64,000 bases of DNA from VXYL01 sp965243175 (GTDB lineage: Bacteria > Pseudomonadota > Gammaproteobacteria > Pseudomonadales > Azotimanducaceae), in assembly GCA_965243175.1 (NCBI GenBank), contig OZ251532.1, forward strand, positions 2,914,001 to 2,978,000, written 5' to 3'. The notes under the pieces are model-generated. The model did not search any database, was not told where the DNA came from, and saw nothing but the letters and a program-made list of their open reading frames with translations. The position numbers and the translations under genes are program-made. Position 1 is the stretch's first letter. The number at the start of each line of letters is the position of its first letter. Positions 29,651 through 36,772 of the stretch are shown here, one piece after another.

Positions 29651-30901
29651 ATGCAGAAATACTCGTTCCTCAGCCTGTTCAAGCATGCGCTGCGCCACCA
29701 CGAGGACTGGGCGCCGGCGTGGCGCGAGCCGGTGCCTCGGCGGCGCTACGAGGTGGTGGTGGTTGGCGGTGGCGGGCACGGCTTGGCCACGGCCTACTAT
29801 CTGGCGAAGAACCACGGCATCGACGACGTGGCGGTGGTGGAGAAGGGGTGGCTGGGCGGCGGCAATACCGGGCGCAACACCACCATCGTGCGCTCGAACT
29901 ATCTGCGCGACGAAGCGGCGCATCTCTACGAGTTCGCCCTTGGGCGCTGGGAGGGTTTGAGCCGCGAGCTCAACTTCAACGTGATGTTCAGCCAGCGCGG
30001 CGTGCTCAATCTCGGCCACAGCCTGCAGGACATGCGCGACATCGAACGGCGGGTGAATGCGAACCGTCTGAACGGCATCGACGGCGAGGTGCTGGACGCG
30101 GCGCAAGTGCAGGAGAAAGTACCGCTCCTGAACTGCTCGCCGAACGCCCGCTATCCGGTGCATGGCGCATCGTGGCAGCCTAGGGGCGGCGTGGCGCGGC
30201 ACGATGCCGTGGCGTGGGGCTTCGCGCGGGCCGCGGATGCGCTCGGCGTCGATCTGCTGCAGAACACGGAAGTCACCGACATTCGCATCGTTGATGGCGC
30301 GGTCACGGGCGTGGAGACGCCGCGCGGTTTCATCGCCGCGAACAAGGTCGCCTGCGTTGCCGCTGGCCACTCGGGGGTGCTGGCGGCGATGGCCGGGCTG
30401 CGCCTGCCCATCGAGTCGCGGCCACTGCAGGCGCTCGTTTCGGAACCGCTGAAGCCGTGCCTGGACACCGTGGTGATGTCGAACGCCGTGCATTGCTACA
30501 TCAGCCAGGCGGACAAGGGCGACCTCGTGATCGGCGCCGGAACCGACGCCTACAACGGCTACGGCCAGCGCGGTTCGTTCCACGTGGTCGAGCACGCCCT
30601 GCAAGCGGTCTGCGATCTCTTTCCCGCCTTCAGCCGCGTGCGCATGAATCGGCAGTGGGGCGGCATTGTGGACGTCTGCCCGGACGCCTGCCCGATCATC
30701 GGCAAGACGCCGGTGCGCGGCCTCTACTTCAACTGCGGCTGGGGCACCGGCGGCTTCAAGGCGACGCCGGGATCCGGCTACGTCTTCGCCGACACGGTCG
30801 CCAACGACCAGCCGCATCCGCTGGCGGCGCCCTTCGCTCTGGAACGCTTCCACACCGGTGCGATGATCGACGAACACGGCGCCGCTGGGGTGGCACACTG
30901 A
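29651..30901 (+). CDS. Sarcosine oxidase beta-subunit-like FAD oxidoreductase
   Basis: 416 residues from ATG 29651. The FAD motif is VVVGGGGHGLATAYYLAK near 36-53, followed by EKGWLGGGNTGRNTTIVRSN near 64-83. WQPRGGVARHDAVAWGFARA near 177-196 and the C-terminal NCGWGTGGFKATPGSG are typical of the SoxB beta subunit of heterotetrameric sarcosine oxidase. That enzyme oxidises sarcosine to glycine and passes a one-carbon unit to tetrahydrofolate. The partner genes soxD, soxA and soxG are not beside it; the next gene, 28 bases on, is a PhyH-HEAT dioxygenase. It may serve another N-methyl amine. Confidence 0.82.
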   Translation: MQKYSFLSLFKHALRHHEDWAPAWREPVPRRRYEVVVVGGGGHGLATAYYLAKNHGIDDVAVVEKGWLGGGNTGRNTTIVRSNYLRDEAAHLYEFALGRWEGLSRELNFNVMFSQRGVLNLGHSLQDMRDIERRVNANRLNGIDGEVLDAAQVQEKVPLLNCSPNARYPVHGASWQPRGGVARHDAVAWGFARAADALGVDLLQNTEVTDIRIVDGAVTGVETPRGFIAANKVACVAAGHSGVLAAMAGLRLPIESRPLQALVSEPLKPCLDTVVMSNAVHCYISQADKGDLVIGAGTDAYNGYGQRGSFHVVEHALQAVCDLFPAFSRVRMNRQWGGIVDVCPDACPIIGKTPVRGLYFNCGWGTGGFKATPGSGYVFADTVANDQPHPLAAPFALERFHTGAMIDEHGAAGVAH

Positions 30902-30929
30902 TGGCTGGTTCTCCAAGGCGGGAGGTTGC

Positions 30930-32522
30930 ATGACTGCGGGGCTGCCCTTGAACGGCGAGCAACTTGGGCGCTATCTGCGCGACGGCTTTGTCGTGCTGAC
31001 GCCGGACGATCTGGATGCGGGTTTCCACGCGGCGATGTTCGAGGCCGGCTCCCAGGTCTGGGACGAAGCGCGAGCGCTGCCGGAACAGCCGGTGCATTTG
31101 CAGGTGGTCGGCGACAACCTGCGCGCTCGCATTCCGCAACTCGAACGCCTGCTGTATTCGCCGACCGTGCAGGGTGCGCTCGTGAGCGTCCTTGGCGACG
31201 GCTTCCTGCTCCATCCCCACCACTTCGTCCACGAAGCGACCACCGCCGATCAGAGCTTCCACCAGGACGGCAACCTGCCGTGGAACGACCGCGGCCACTA
31301 CCGCACCCATCGTCCGAACTGGGCGATGCTGTTCTACTACCCGCAGCCGGTGACGCTTGCGAGCGGCCCCACCGAAGTGCTGCCCGGCACCCAGTACTGG
31401 ACCACCGACTTCGAGAAGCCCGACGGCACGTGGCATCGGGGCGATGCGGTGGACAAGCAGTTGCAGCGCGGCGAACTGGCCGTGGACGACCTCCCAAGCC
31501 GCGACCGACGCCTGCAACAGGTGGTGGACTCCCTCGGCATAGCCGGACTGCGCCGCGAACTTCTGGAACTGCCGGCAGGCAGCATCGTCCTCGCCAACTA
31601 CGACTTGATGCATCGCGGTTCCCGGGCCGACCCGGCTTTCGACGGCCGCCGCTTCATGTTCAAGTTCTACTATCTGCGGACGCGCGATCCGCAGCTTTCG
31701 TCAAGTGCTCCGCCGCTGCCGCCGTGCGGCGCTGACGAGCCGCTGCATGGCGTCGTCGAGTCCATCTGGCACTGGCTGCACGGCGACTCGCACTGGCGGC
31801 CTGCGATTGAGGAAACGGGGCAGGTGCTCGACATCGAAGCGGCGCCCGCCGAAGACGAGCGCATTCGCCTCGCCTACGAGATCGGCTGGCTTGCGCACGG
31901 CAGCGTTGAAGCGCGCGACAGCATCGCTCGCGGCCTGCTCGCTGAGAACGAAGCGCTGCGGCGGGCGATGATCTACGCCGCCAGCATTGCCGGGTCCGCC
32001 TGTGCGGACGCCGTGGACAAGGCGATGACGAGCGACGCCGCGCCGGTGCGTCGGGCTGGCGTGGCTGCTGCTGGCGAAGCTCGCCTTGCGGATGCGAAGA
32101 CGGTCGAGACGCTGTTTCGGCTGCTGGAAACGGACCCCGACGACCTGGTGCGCTCCAATGCCGCGTATGCGCTCGGCAACATCGCAAGGGTGCCGGAAGC
32201 TTGCGTTCCCGCGCCCCGCCTTCTCAAACGTCTGCGCCCGGCTGCGGAACCGGACAACTCCGGCAACGGCGGCATGGCGCGTTCGACGGTGCGCGTGAAC
32301 GTCATGTACGCGCTCTGCAACGCCGCCCTCGACGACGCGGACTTGGCCGACGTGGCGCGAATCGGCCTCGCCGACCACGACCGCTACGTGCGCGGCCTCG
32401 CCGTCGCCTTGCTCGAACGCCACGCTCTTGCCCGCGACGAAGAGTGGCTGAGGGCGTTCACCACGCACTTGGTGCGGGCGCGCTTCAACGAACGCCCGGT
32501 ACCGTTCTCGCCGCCGAACTAG
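30930..32522 (+). CDS. Phytanoyl-CoA dioxygenase-type protein fused to HEAT repeats
   Basis: 530 residues from ATG 30930. Residues 1 to about 265 are a PhyH-type Fe(II)/2-oxoglutarate oxygenase: QSFHQDGNLPW with iron ligands His111 and Asp113, SGPTEVLPGTQYW, and the distal His in NYDLMHRGSR near 228. From about 310 to 510 there are alpha-helical HEAT-like repeats, such as PVRRAGVAAAGEA, DDLVRSNAAYALGNIAR and DRYVRGLAVALLERH. The fusion suggests that the oxygenase docks on a partner or large substrate. It is downstream of the SoxB-like gene, perhaps in one operon. Substrate unknown. Confidence 0.82.
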   Translation: MTAGLPLNGEQLGRYLRDGFVVLTPDDLDAGFHAAMFEAGSQVWDEARALPEQPVHLQVVGDNLRARIPQLERLLYSPTVQGALVSVLGDGFLLHPHHFVHEATTADQSFHQDGNLPWNDRGHYRTHRPNWAMLFYYPQPVTLASGPTEVLPGTQYWTTDFEKPDGTWHRGDAVDKQLQRGELAVDDLPSRDRRLQQVVDSLGIAGLRRELLELPAGSIVLANYDLMHRGSRADPAFDGRRFMFKFYYLRTRDPQLSSSAPPLPPCGADEPLHGVVESIWHWLHGDSHWRPAIEETGQVLDIEAAPAEDERIRLAYEIGWLAHGSVEARDSIARGLLAENEALRRAMIYAASIAGSACADAVDKAMTSDAAPVRRAGVAAAGEARLADAKTVETLFRLLETDPDDLVRSNAAYALGNIARVPEACVPAPRLLKRLRPAAEPDNSGNGGMARSTVRVNVMYALCNAALDDADLADVARIGLADHDRYVRGLAVALLERHALARDEEWLRAFTTHLVRARFNERPVPFSPPN

Positions 32523-32549
32523 CCGAACCCGCTCTCGAACGAGCAGCCG

Positions 32550-33377
32550 ATGCTCACCAGCGTCAACAACGCCCGCGTGAAGGACGTGGTTCGCTTGCGC
32601 AACCGTCGCCATCGCGAGCGCGAGAGGCGGTTCGTGATCGAGGGCGAACGCGAACTGGCGTACGCGATCGATGCCGGCTTCCCGGTGTCCGCCCTCTACC
32701 ATTGCGCGGAGTTCCACGCCGATCGTGGCGAAGCCGACCTGGTGCGTCGCTTCGCCGCGACCGGGACGACATGCGAAGAGACCAGCGCGGACGTCTTCCG
32801 CAAGATGTCCTACCGCCGCACGCCGGACCGACTGCTCGGCGTGGCCGAGGCGCCGACGCTGACGTTGGACGCCTTGCCGGACGCCTCCGAAGGCACGGAT
32901 GAGGCCCTCTGGCTGGTGGCCGTCGGCATCGAAAAGCCGGGCAATCTCGGCGCCATGCTGCGCAGTCTCGATGCGGCGGGCGGAACCGGCCTGTTGATCG
33001 CCGATGCCGTCGCCGACGTCTTCAATCCGAACGCCGTTCGCGCCAGCGTCGGGGCCGTCTTCGGCCTGCCGATTGCCACCGCGAGCGGCGACGCGATACG
33101 CGCTTGGCTCGAACGCCGAGGCATCCCCTTGCTCGCCGCCAGTCCGCAGGCGGAAACCATCTACACCGAAGCCACGCTCACCGGCCCCGTTGCGCTCGCG
33201 GTCGGCAGCGAACACCGCGGTCTGGGCGAGAACTGGCTCGCCAGCGCGCAAACGGTGAGCATTCCAATGGCCGGCCGCGTGGACTCCGTGAACGCCGCCA
33301 CCGCAGCCGCGCTGCTCTTGTTCGAGGCGCGGCGGCAACGCGGCGGGCGGTCACGAGAGTCCGAGGGGTCCCCTTGA
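32550..33377 (+). CDS. SPOUT/TrmH-family RNA 2'-O-ribose methyltransferase
   Basis: 275 residues from ATG 32550. An N-terminal substrate-binding domain (RNRRHRERERRFVIEGERE near 17-35) leads to the SPOUT domain with its three motifs: VGIEKPGNLGAMLRSLDAAG near 127-146, LAVGSEHRGLGENWL, and IPMAGRVDSVNAATAAALLL near 238-257. These make the trefoil knot that binds S-adenosylmethionine. Relatives methylate ribose 2'-OH groups in tRNA or 23S rRNA; which RNA is modified here cannot be said. Its stop shares bases with the TTG start of the next gene. Confidence 0.88.
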   Translation: MLTSVNNARVKDVVRLRNRRHRERERRFVIEGERELAYAIDAGFPVSALYHCAEFHADRGEADLVRRFAATGTTCEETSADVFRKMSYRRTPDRLLGVAEAPTLTLDALPDASEGTDEALWLVAVGIEKPGNLGAMLRSLDAAGGTGLLIADAVADVFNPNAVRASVGAVFGLPIATASGDAIRAWLERRGIPLLAASPQAETIYTEATLTGPVALAVGSEHRGLGENWLASAQTVSIPMAGRVDSVNAATAAALLLFEARRQRGGRSRESEGSP

Positions 33378-34258
33378 ACGACATCGCGCAGGCGCCGCCG
33401 ATGCGCGGCGCGCTGGATGTGGCCTTGCTGCTGCGCCATTTCCACTGGCGGATCGGCGTCACTTGGCTGCTGGTGCTGTTGGAGAACACCCTCTGGGCGT
33501 TCGTGCCGCTGTTCATCGGGCGCGCCATCGACGCGCTGCTGGCGAAGCAGATCGGCGCCCTCTGGGAGGTGGCCGTGGTGCTCGCCGCGCTCATCGTGGT
33601 CGCGGTCGGACGCCGCATCTACGACACCCGCTGCTATGGAACGATGCGCGTCCGTTTCGGCGCGGAACTGGTGCGCCGCTTAGGCGAACGCCCGGTCTCG
33701 CAAGTGAACGCCCGGCTGGAGATGAGCCGCGAGATGGTGGACTTCCTCGAAGAGTACATCCCGGAGCTGCTCACCGCGGTGGTGCAGCTGGTCGTCAGCG
33801 TGGCGATCCTGTGGAGCTTCGACATGCGCCTCGGGTTGAGCGCGCTCGCCGTGGTGCTCGCAATCGCAGTGGTCTACGCGCTCTTCCACCGCCGCTTCTA
33901 CCGCCTCAACCGCGACCTCAACGCGCAGACCGAAAAGCAGATCGCCGTGCTCGAACAACGCCTGCGCGAGCCGCTGTGGTCCCACCTGATGCGCTTGCGC
34001 CGCTGCGAAGTGCGGCTGTCCGACACCGAAGCGGTACTCTACGGCGCCATCTTCGCCGCCATGTTCGCGTTCGTCCTCGTCAACCTGTGGCTGGCGGCAG
34101 CCATCCCGGCCGTCACCGCCGGCATGATCTTCGCCATCCTGAGCTACTCGTGGGAGTTCGTGGGGTCCGGCGTCGCCCTGCCCGCCGTCCTCCAGCAATC
34201 AACCCGCCTAGCCGAAATCCGCCAACGCCTCAATCCCGATCCGCAACCGACCGCGTGA
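33374..34258 (+). CDS. ABC-transporter six-helix membrane domain protein without ATPase domain
   Basis: 294 residues from TTG 33374, which forms TTGA with the stop of the methyltransferase and has GAGGGG nearby; ATG 33401 is an alternative. Six helices are predicted. WLLVLLENTLWAFVPLFIGR near 32-51 and EMVDFLEEYIPELLTAVVQL near 120-139 are the pattern of type-I ABC exporter membrane domains. No Walker motifs occur and no ABC ATPase gene is adjacent. NCBI families include such six-transmembrane ABC proteins on their own. It may need a distant ATPase or have another role. Confidence 0.75.
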   Translation: MNDIAQAPPMRGALDVALLLRHFHWRIGVTWLLVLLENTLWAFVPLFIGRAIDALLAKQIGALWEVAVVLAALIVVAVGRRIYDTRCYGTMRVRFGAELVRRLGERPVSQVNARLEMSREMVDFLEEYIPELLTAVVQLVVSVAILWSFDMRLGLSALAVVLAIAVVYALFHRRFYRLNRDLNAQTEKQIAVLEQRLREPLWSHLMRLRRCEVRLSDTEAVLYGAIFAAMFAFVLVNLWLAAAIPAVTAGMIFAILSYSWEFVGSGVALPAVLQQSTRLAEIRQRLNPDPQPTA

Positions 34259-34264
34259 GGCAGG

Positions 34265-35524
34265 CTACGGCGACTCGAACGGCGGCAGGCGTTTCGGCAC
34301 CGCCTCGTTGCGCAGCATGGCGTAGTCGGGGAGGCCGTCTTGGTAAGGCGGGTAGCTCTCGCCGGCGATTAGGGGCGCCAGGTAGCGGCGGGCGGCTTCG
34401 GTGATGCCGAAGCCGCTCGCGTCGATGAACTCAGGCGGCATCGCGCGTTCGACGTTGGCGATGTCCTGCAACGGCGCGCGGCCGAGTTCCCAGCGGTAGG
34501 GCGCGTCGGCTTTGCGCACGATGGTGGCCATCACCGCGTTCTCGCCGGCGAGCGCCAGCTCCACGGCGTGTTTGCCGACCGCGTACGCCTGCTCCGCGTC
34601 CGTTGCCGAGGCGATGTGCCGCGCTGACCGCTGCAAGTAGTCCGCGACCGCCCAGTGGAACTTGAGGCCCAGTTCGTCGCGCACCATCGCGGCCAGTGCC
34701 GGGGCGACGCCGCCGAGCTGCGTGTGGCCGAAGGCGTCGGTGGTGCCGGCGTCCGCCAGAAAGCGCCCGTCGGCGTAGCGCGCGCCCTCGGAGACCACGA
34801 CCACGCAATAGCCGTTGCGCGCCACGGCGTCGCTGGTTCTGGCGAGGAAGGCCGCCTTGTCGAACGGCACCTCCGGCAGCACGACGACGTGCGGCGCGTC
34901 GCCCTCGTGCCGTTGCGCGAGGCCGCCAGCCGCGGCGATCCAGCCGGCGTGCCGGCCCATCACTTCGAGAATGAAGACCTTGGTGGAGGTGCGGCACATC
35001 GAGGCCACGTCGAGCGCCGCTTCGCGCACGGAGACGGCCACGTACTTGGCGACGGAACCGAAGCCGGGGCAGGTATCCGTGCCGGGCAGGTCGTTGTCCA
35101 CGGTCTTCGGAATGCCGATGCAGACCAGCGGATAGCCGAGCCGCTCGCCGAGCAGCGACACCTTGTGCGCCGTGTCCTGGGAATCGCCGCCGCCGTTGTA
35201 GAAGAAGAAGCCGATGTCGTGCGCCTTGAAGACGTCGATCAGGCGCTGGTATTCGCGGGCGTTGTCGTCCAGCGAAGCGAGTTTGTAGCGGCAGGAGCCG
35301 AACGCGCCCCCCGGCGTGGTGCGCAGCCGGGCGATGGCGGCGTCGCTTTCCTTAGCGTTGTCGATCAAGTCTTCTTCGAGGGCGCCGAGAATGCCGTTGC
35401 GCCCGGCGAAGACGGTGCCGATGCGCTGCGGATTGGCGCGCGCGGTCTCGATGACCCCGCAGGCGCTGGCGTTGATGACGGCGGTCACGCCGCCGGACTG
35501 GGCGTAGAAGGCGTTGCGTGGCAT
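34265..35524 (-). CDS. 6-phosphofructokinase, pyrophosphate-dependent type
   Basis: 419 residues from ATG 35524; the frame is open further up but the family match starts at MPRNAFYAQSGGVTAVINAS. FFYNGGGDSQDTAHKVS near 113-129 and GIPKTVDNDLPGTDTCPGFG near 145-164 are the donor and fructose-6-phosphate sites. The Lys of PKTVDND is characteristic of PPi-using enzymes, where ATP enzymes have Gly. EVMGRHAGWIAA is also conserved. The enzyme phosphorylates fructose-6-phosphate reversibly in glycolysis. It converges on the ABC-domain gene, six bases apart. Confidence 0.88.
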   Translation of the reverse strand: MPRNAFYAQSGGVTAVINASACGVIETARANPQRIGTVFAGRNGILGALEEDLIDNAKESDAAIARLRTTPGGAFGSCRYKLASLDDNAREYQRLIDVFKAHDIGFFFYNGGGDSQDTAHKVSLLGERLGYPLVCIGIPKTVDNDLPGTDTCPGFGSVAKYVAVSVREAALDVASMCRTSTKVFILEVMGRHAGWIAAAGGLAQRHEGDAPHVVVLPEVPFDKAAFLARTSDAVARNGYCVVVVSEGARYADGRFLADAGTTDAFGHTQLGGVAPALAAMVRDELGLKFHWAVADYLQRSARHIASATDAEQAYAVGKHAVELALAGENAVMATIVRKADAPYRWELGRAPLQDIANVERAMPPEFIDASGFGITEAARRYLAPLIAGESYPPYQDGLPDYAMLRNEAVPKRLPPFESP

Positions 35525-35637
35525 GGCGACCGAGCTTTGCGTTGAGACGCCGCCATTGTCGCTCAGATGCGTCGTCGCCGGAGGGTGTGCGCCGTTTGGT
35601 GGCAGAAGTTGCTTTGGTGCCACCGCGATCTCCCCCT

Positions 35638-35711
35638 GGGAGCGCGGGCGTCTCGCCCGCTCGGAGGTGAAACAGGCGAGCGACAGTGCCGGCGGGGACG
35701 CCCGTGCTCCC
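35638..35711. repeat. REP-like imperfect inverted repeat
   Basis: The left arm GGGAGCGCGGGCGTC (35638-35652) is matched by the right arm GACGCCCGTGCTCCC (35697-35711), with one mismatch. Within the left side GCGGGCG-TCT-CGCCCGC is a perfect small hairpin. The structure resembles extragenic palindromes; I see no second copy in this window. Confidence 0.55.
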
Positions 35712-35773
35712 GGAGTGTGCGGCAGATGCCACCATATGTCGCATACTCGTCGCACCCCCAGCCCAGACACGCC

Positions 35774-35898
35774 CCTTGACACGGGTGTCCGCTAGAGGCA
35801 GTCTCCGTCCTCAAGTGCGCTGTTCGCGATGCCGAGGACGATGCCCGAGCTCGAAACAAGCCCTTGACGGACGAGCGCTCGTGCAGGCAGTCTCCGCC
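35774..35898 (+). repeat. Two direct repeats headed by CCTTGAC
   Basis: Copies at 35774-35809 and 35862-35898 share CCTTGAC at the left, a small palindrome in the middle (ACACGGGTGT and ACGAGCGCTCGT) and AGGCAGTCTCCG at the right. The middle differs in sequence but both are self-complementary. They lie 80-200 bases upstream of the poly-C tract and could be operator or promoter elements (TTGAC resembles a -35) or traces of a duplicated cassette. Confidence 0.5.
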
Positions 35899-35989
35899 TT
35901 GGAAGCAGGGCGGCTCGGCAACAGCCGCGGTCAAAAACGAAGCTGAGGCGCAACATGGGAGCCTAGGAAAGTGATGCACTCGAAGAATT

Positions 35990-36007
35990 CCCCCCCCCCC
36001 CCCCCCC
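35990..36007 (+). repeat. 18-base poly-C tract
   Basis: Eighteen consecutive C. ATG 35974, with AGGAA just upstream, precedes the tract. The protein frame of the small gene at 36035 is one base out of phase with that ATG. A tract of 17 or 20 C would join them with no stop in between. Tracts of this length slip readily during replication and are the usual basis of phase variation. Confidence 0.7.
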
Positions 36008-36034
36008 GACGGCGCGTCGAGCGGGAGCCCTACC

Positions 36035-36232
36035 GTGGCTAGCGCGGCGGGCGAAGACGACGAGAAGCCCACGAAGAAGCCCTGGAGCAGGCCCACCTTC
36101 TACGTCCTCACCGACGTGATAGAGAGCCATGGCGCTCCCACGGGCAAGGTCGGAGGCAGCCACGAGGACGAAACCATTCCCAGCGGTGGCGGCGCAAGCC
36201 GGTACAAGAGTTACCGGCCGGCCACCGCCTAG
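36035..36232 (+). CDS. Small peptide with lasso/RiPP-leader-like sequence
   Basis: 65 residues from GTG 36035, eight bases after GGGAG; an upstream ATG at 35974 is joined only if the poly-C tract changes length. The sequence has a charged N-terminus (GEDDEKPTKKPW), then KKPWSRPTFYVLTDV, which resembles the KPWxxPxxxxxGD leader recognised by lasso and related RiPP systems (here TD replaces GD). The rest is Gly/Ser/His/Asp/Glu-rich (APTGKVGGSHEDE, then PSGGGASRYKSYRPATA). If GKVGGSHED were a core, acidic residues would fall at positions 8 and 9, as ring closure needs. No cyclase, protease or radical-SAM gene is nearby, so maturation is unproven. Confidence 0.4.
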   Translation: MASAAGEDDEKPTKKPWSRPTFYVLTDVIESHGAPTGKVGGSHEDETIPSGGGASRYKSYRPATA

Positions 36233-36538
36233 GCACGACTCGGCCGCGTTGCGCCAGCCAAGCCCTTGCGGAAGGCCTGGCCACGTTCGGTCCGATCGCC
36301 ACGACTCTCGCAACCGCGAGGCATCATCTGTCCGCGGTCGCCGCCATGGTTGGCCTCTACGTCAGCGCTGGCCAATGGTTCACGGCTCACCCAGTTCGCC
36401 GGCGCGGCGCTCTGCGCACGGATGTGAAGGACGACGCTTGCGCCTCTCTCGAGGCGGTCGCCGGACGGGGCGGCATCGAGGGCGGCGATCTGCTATAAAG
36501 CCGCGACGCTCAAACATCGCTGGGGGAGAAAGAGGTTC

Positions 36539-36760
36539 ATGGCGCGGCTGGAAGTCCAGAGCGAAGTCACGGGCAACGTCTGGAAGGTCGAGGTGGGGAA
36601 GGGCAGCCAGGTCGCGGAGGGCGACGTGCTGCTCATCCTGGAATCCATGAAGATGGAGATTCCCGTCGAGGCGCCGCGGGCCGGCACGGTCGCGGAAGTC
36701 TTGGTGGCCGTGGAGGACTCCGTCGCCGAAGACCAGGTGGTCGCGGTGCTGGAGGTCTGA
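36539..36760 (+). CDS. Biotin carboxyl carrier protein (acetyl/propionyl-CoA carboxylase type)
   Basis: 73 residues from ATG 36539, with AGAGG just upstream and TATAAA about 40 bases above. The protein is a complete small biotinyl domain: GNVWKVEVGKGSQVAEGDVL leads to ILESMKMEIPVEAP with biotinyl-Lys38, and the fold ends with VAEDQVVAVLEV. It carries carboxybiotin from a biotin carboxylase to the carboxyltransferase. The partner carboxyltransferase starts twelve bases downstream. No biotin carboxylase gene lies beside it, so that subunit must be shared or distant. Confidence 0.9.
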   Translation: MARLEVQSEVTGNVWKVEVGKGSQVAEGDVLLILESMKMEIPVEAPRAGTVAEVLVAVEDSVAEDQVVAVLEV

Positions 36761-36772
36761 CCGCGGGCCTCG

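Larger units (their letters stand above)
35525..36538. other. One-kilobase gene-poor region with repeats, poly-C tract and one small gene
   Basis: No protein family is recognisable here except the small RiPP-leader-like frame at 36035. From the start of the pfk gene rightward the region holds a hairpin pair near 35598-35624 (GGTGGCA and TGCCACC), a REP-like inverted repeat, two direct repeats headed by TTGAC, an 18-C run, and the small gene. At 36233-36538 there is an open frame of 50 codons (ATG 36346 to TAA 36498) that I cannot assign, and TATAAA at 36494-36499, which may be the -10 box of the BCCP gene. Coding bias is weak compared with the flanks. Confidence 0.6.

Noticed and set aside
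35990..36007. The poly-C run as a sequencing or assembly artefact
   Set aside because: This cannot be excluded from the sequence alone, but the adjacent ribosome site, ATG and stop-free frame argue for biology, so I keep it as a finding and name read-level counts as the test.
35563..36096. A 177-residue leftward open frame crossing the poly-C tract
   Set aside because: It has no recognisable fold, is rich in Ser/Arg/Gly, and its poly-Gly segment is only the complement of the C run.
36346..36498. A 50-codon open frame between the RiPP-like gene and the BCCP gene
   Set aside because: It has an ATG and a plausible hydrophobic start (MVGLYVSAGQWF) but no ribosome site, no family match and a low-complexity tail. 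I leave it as a note.
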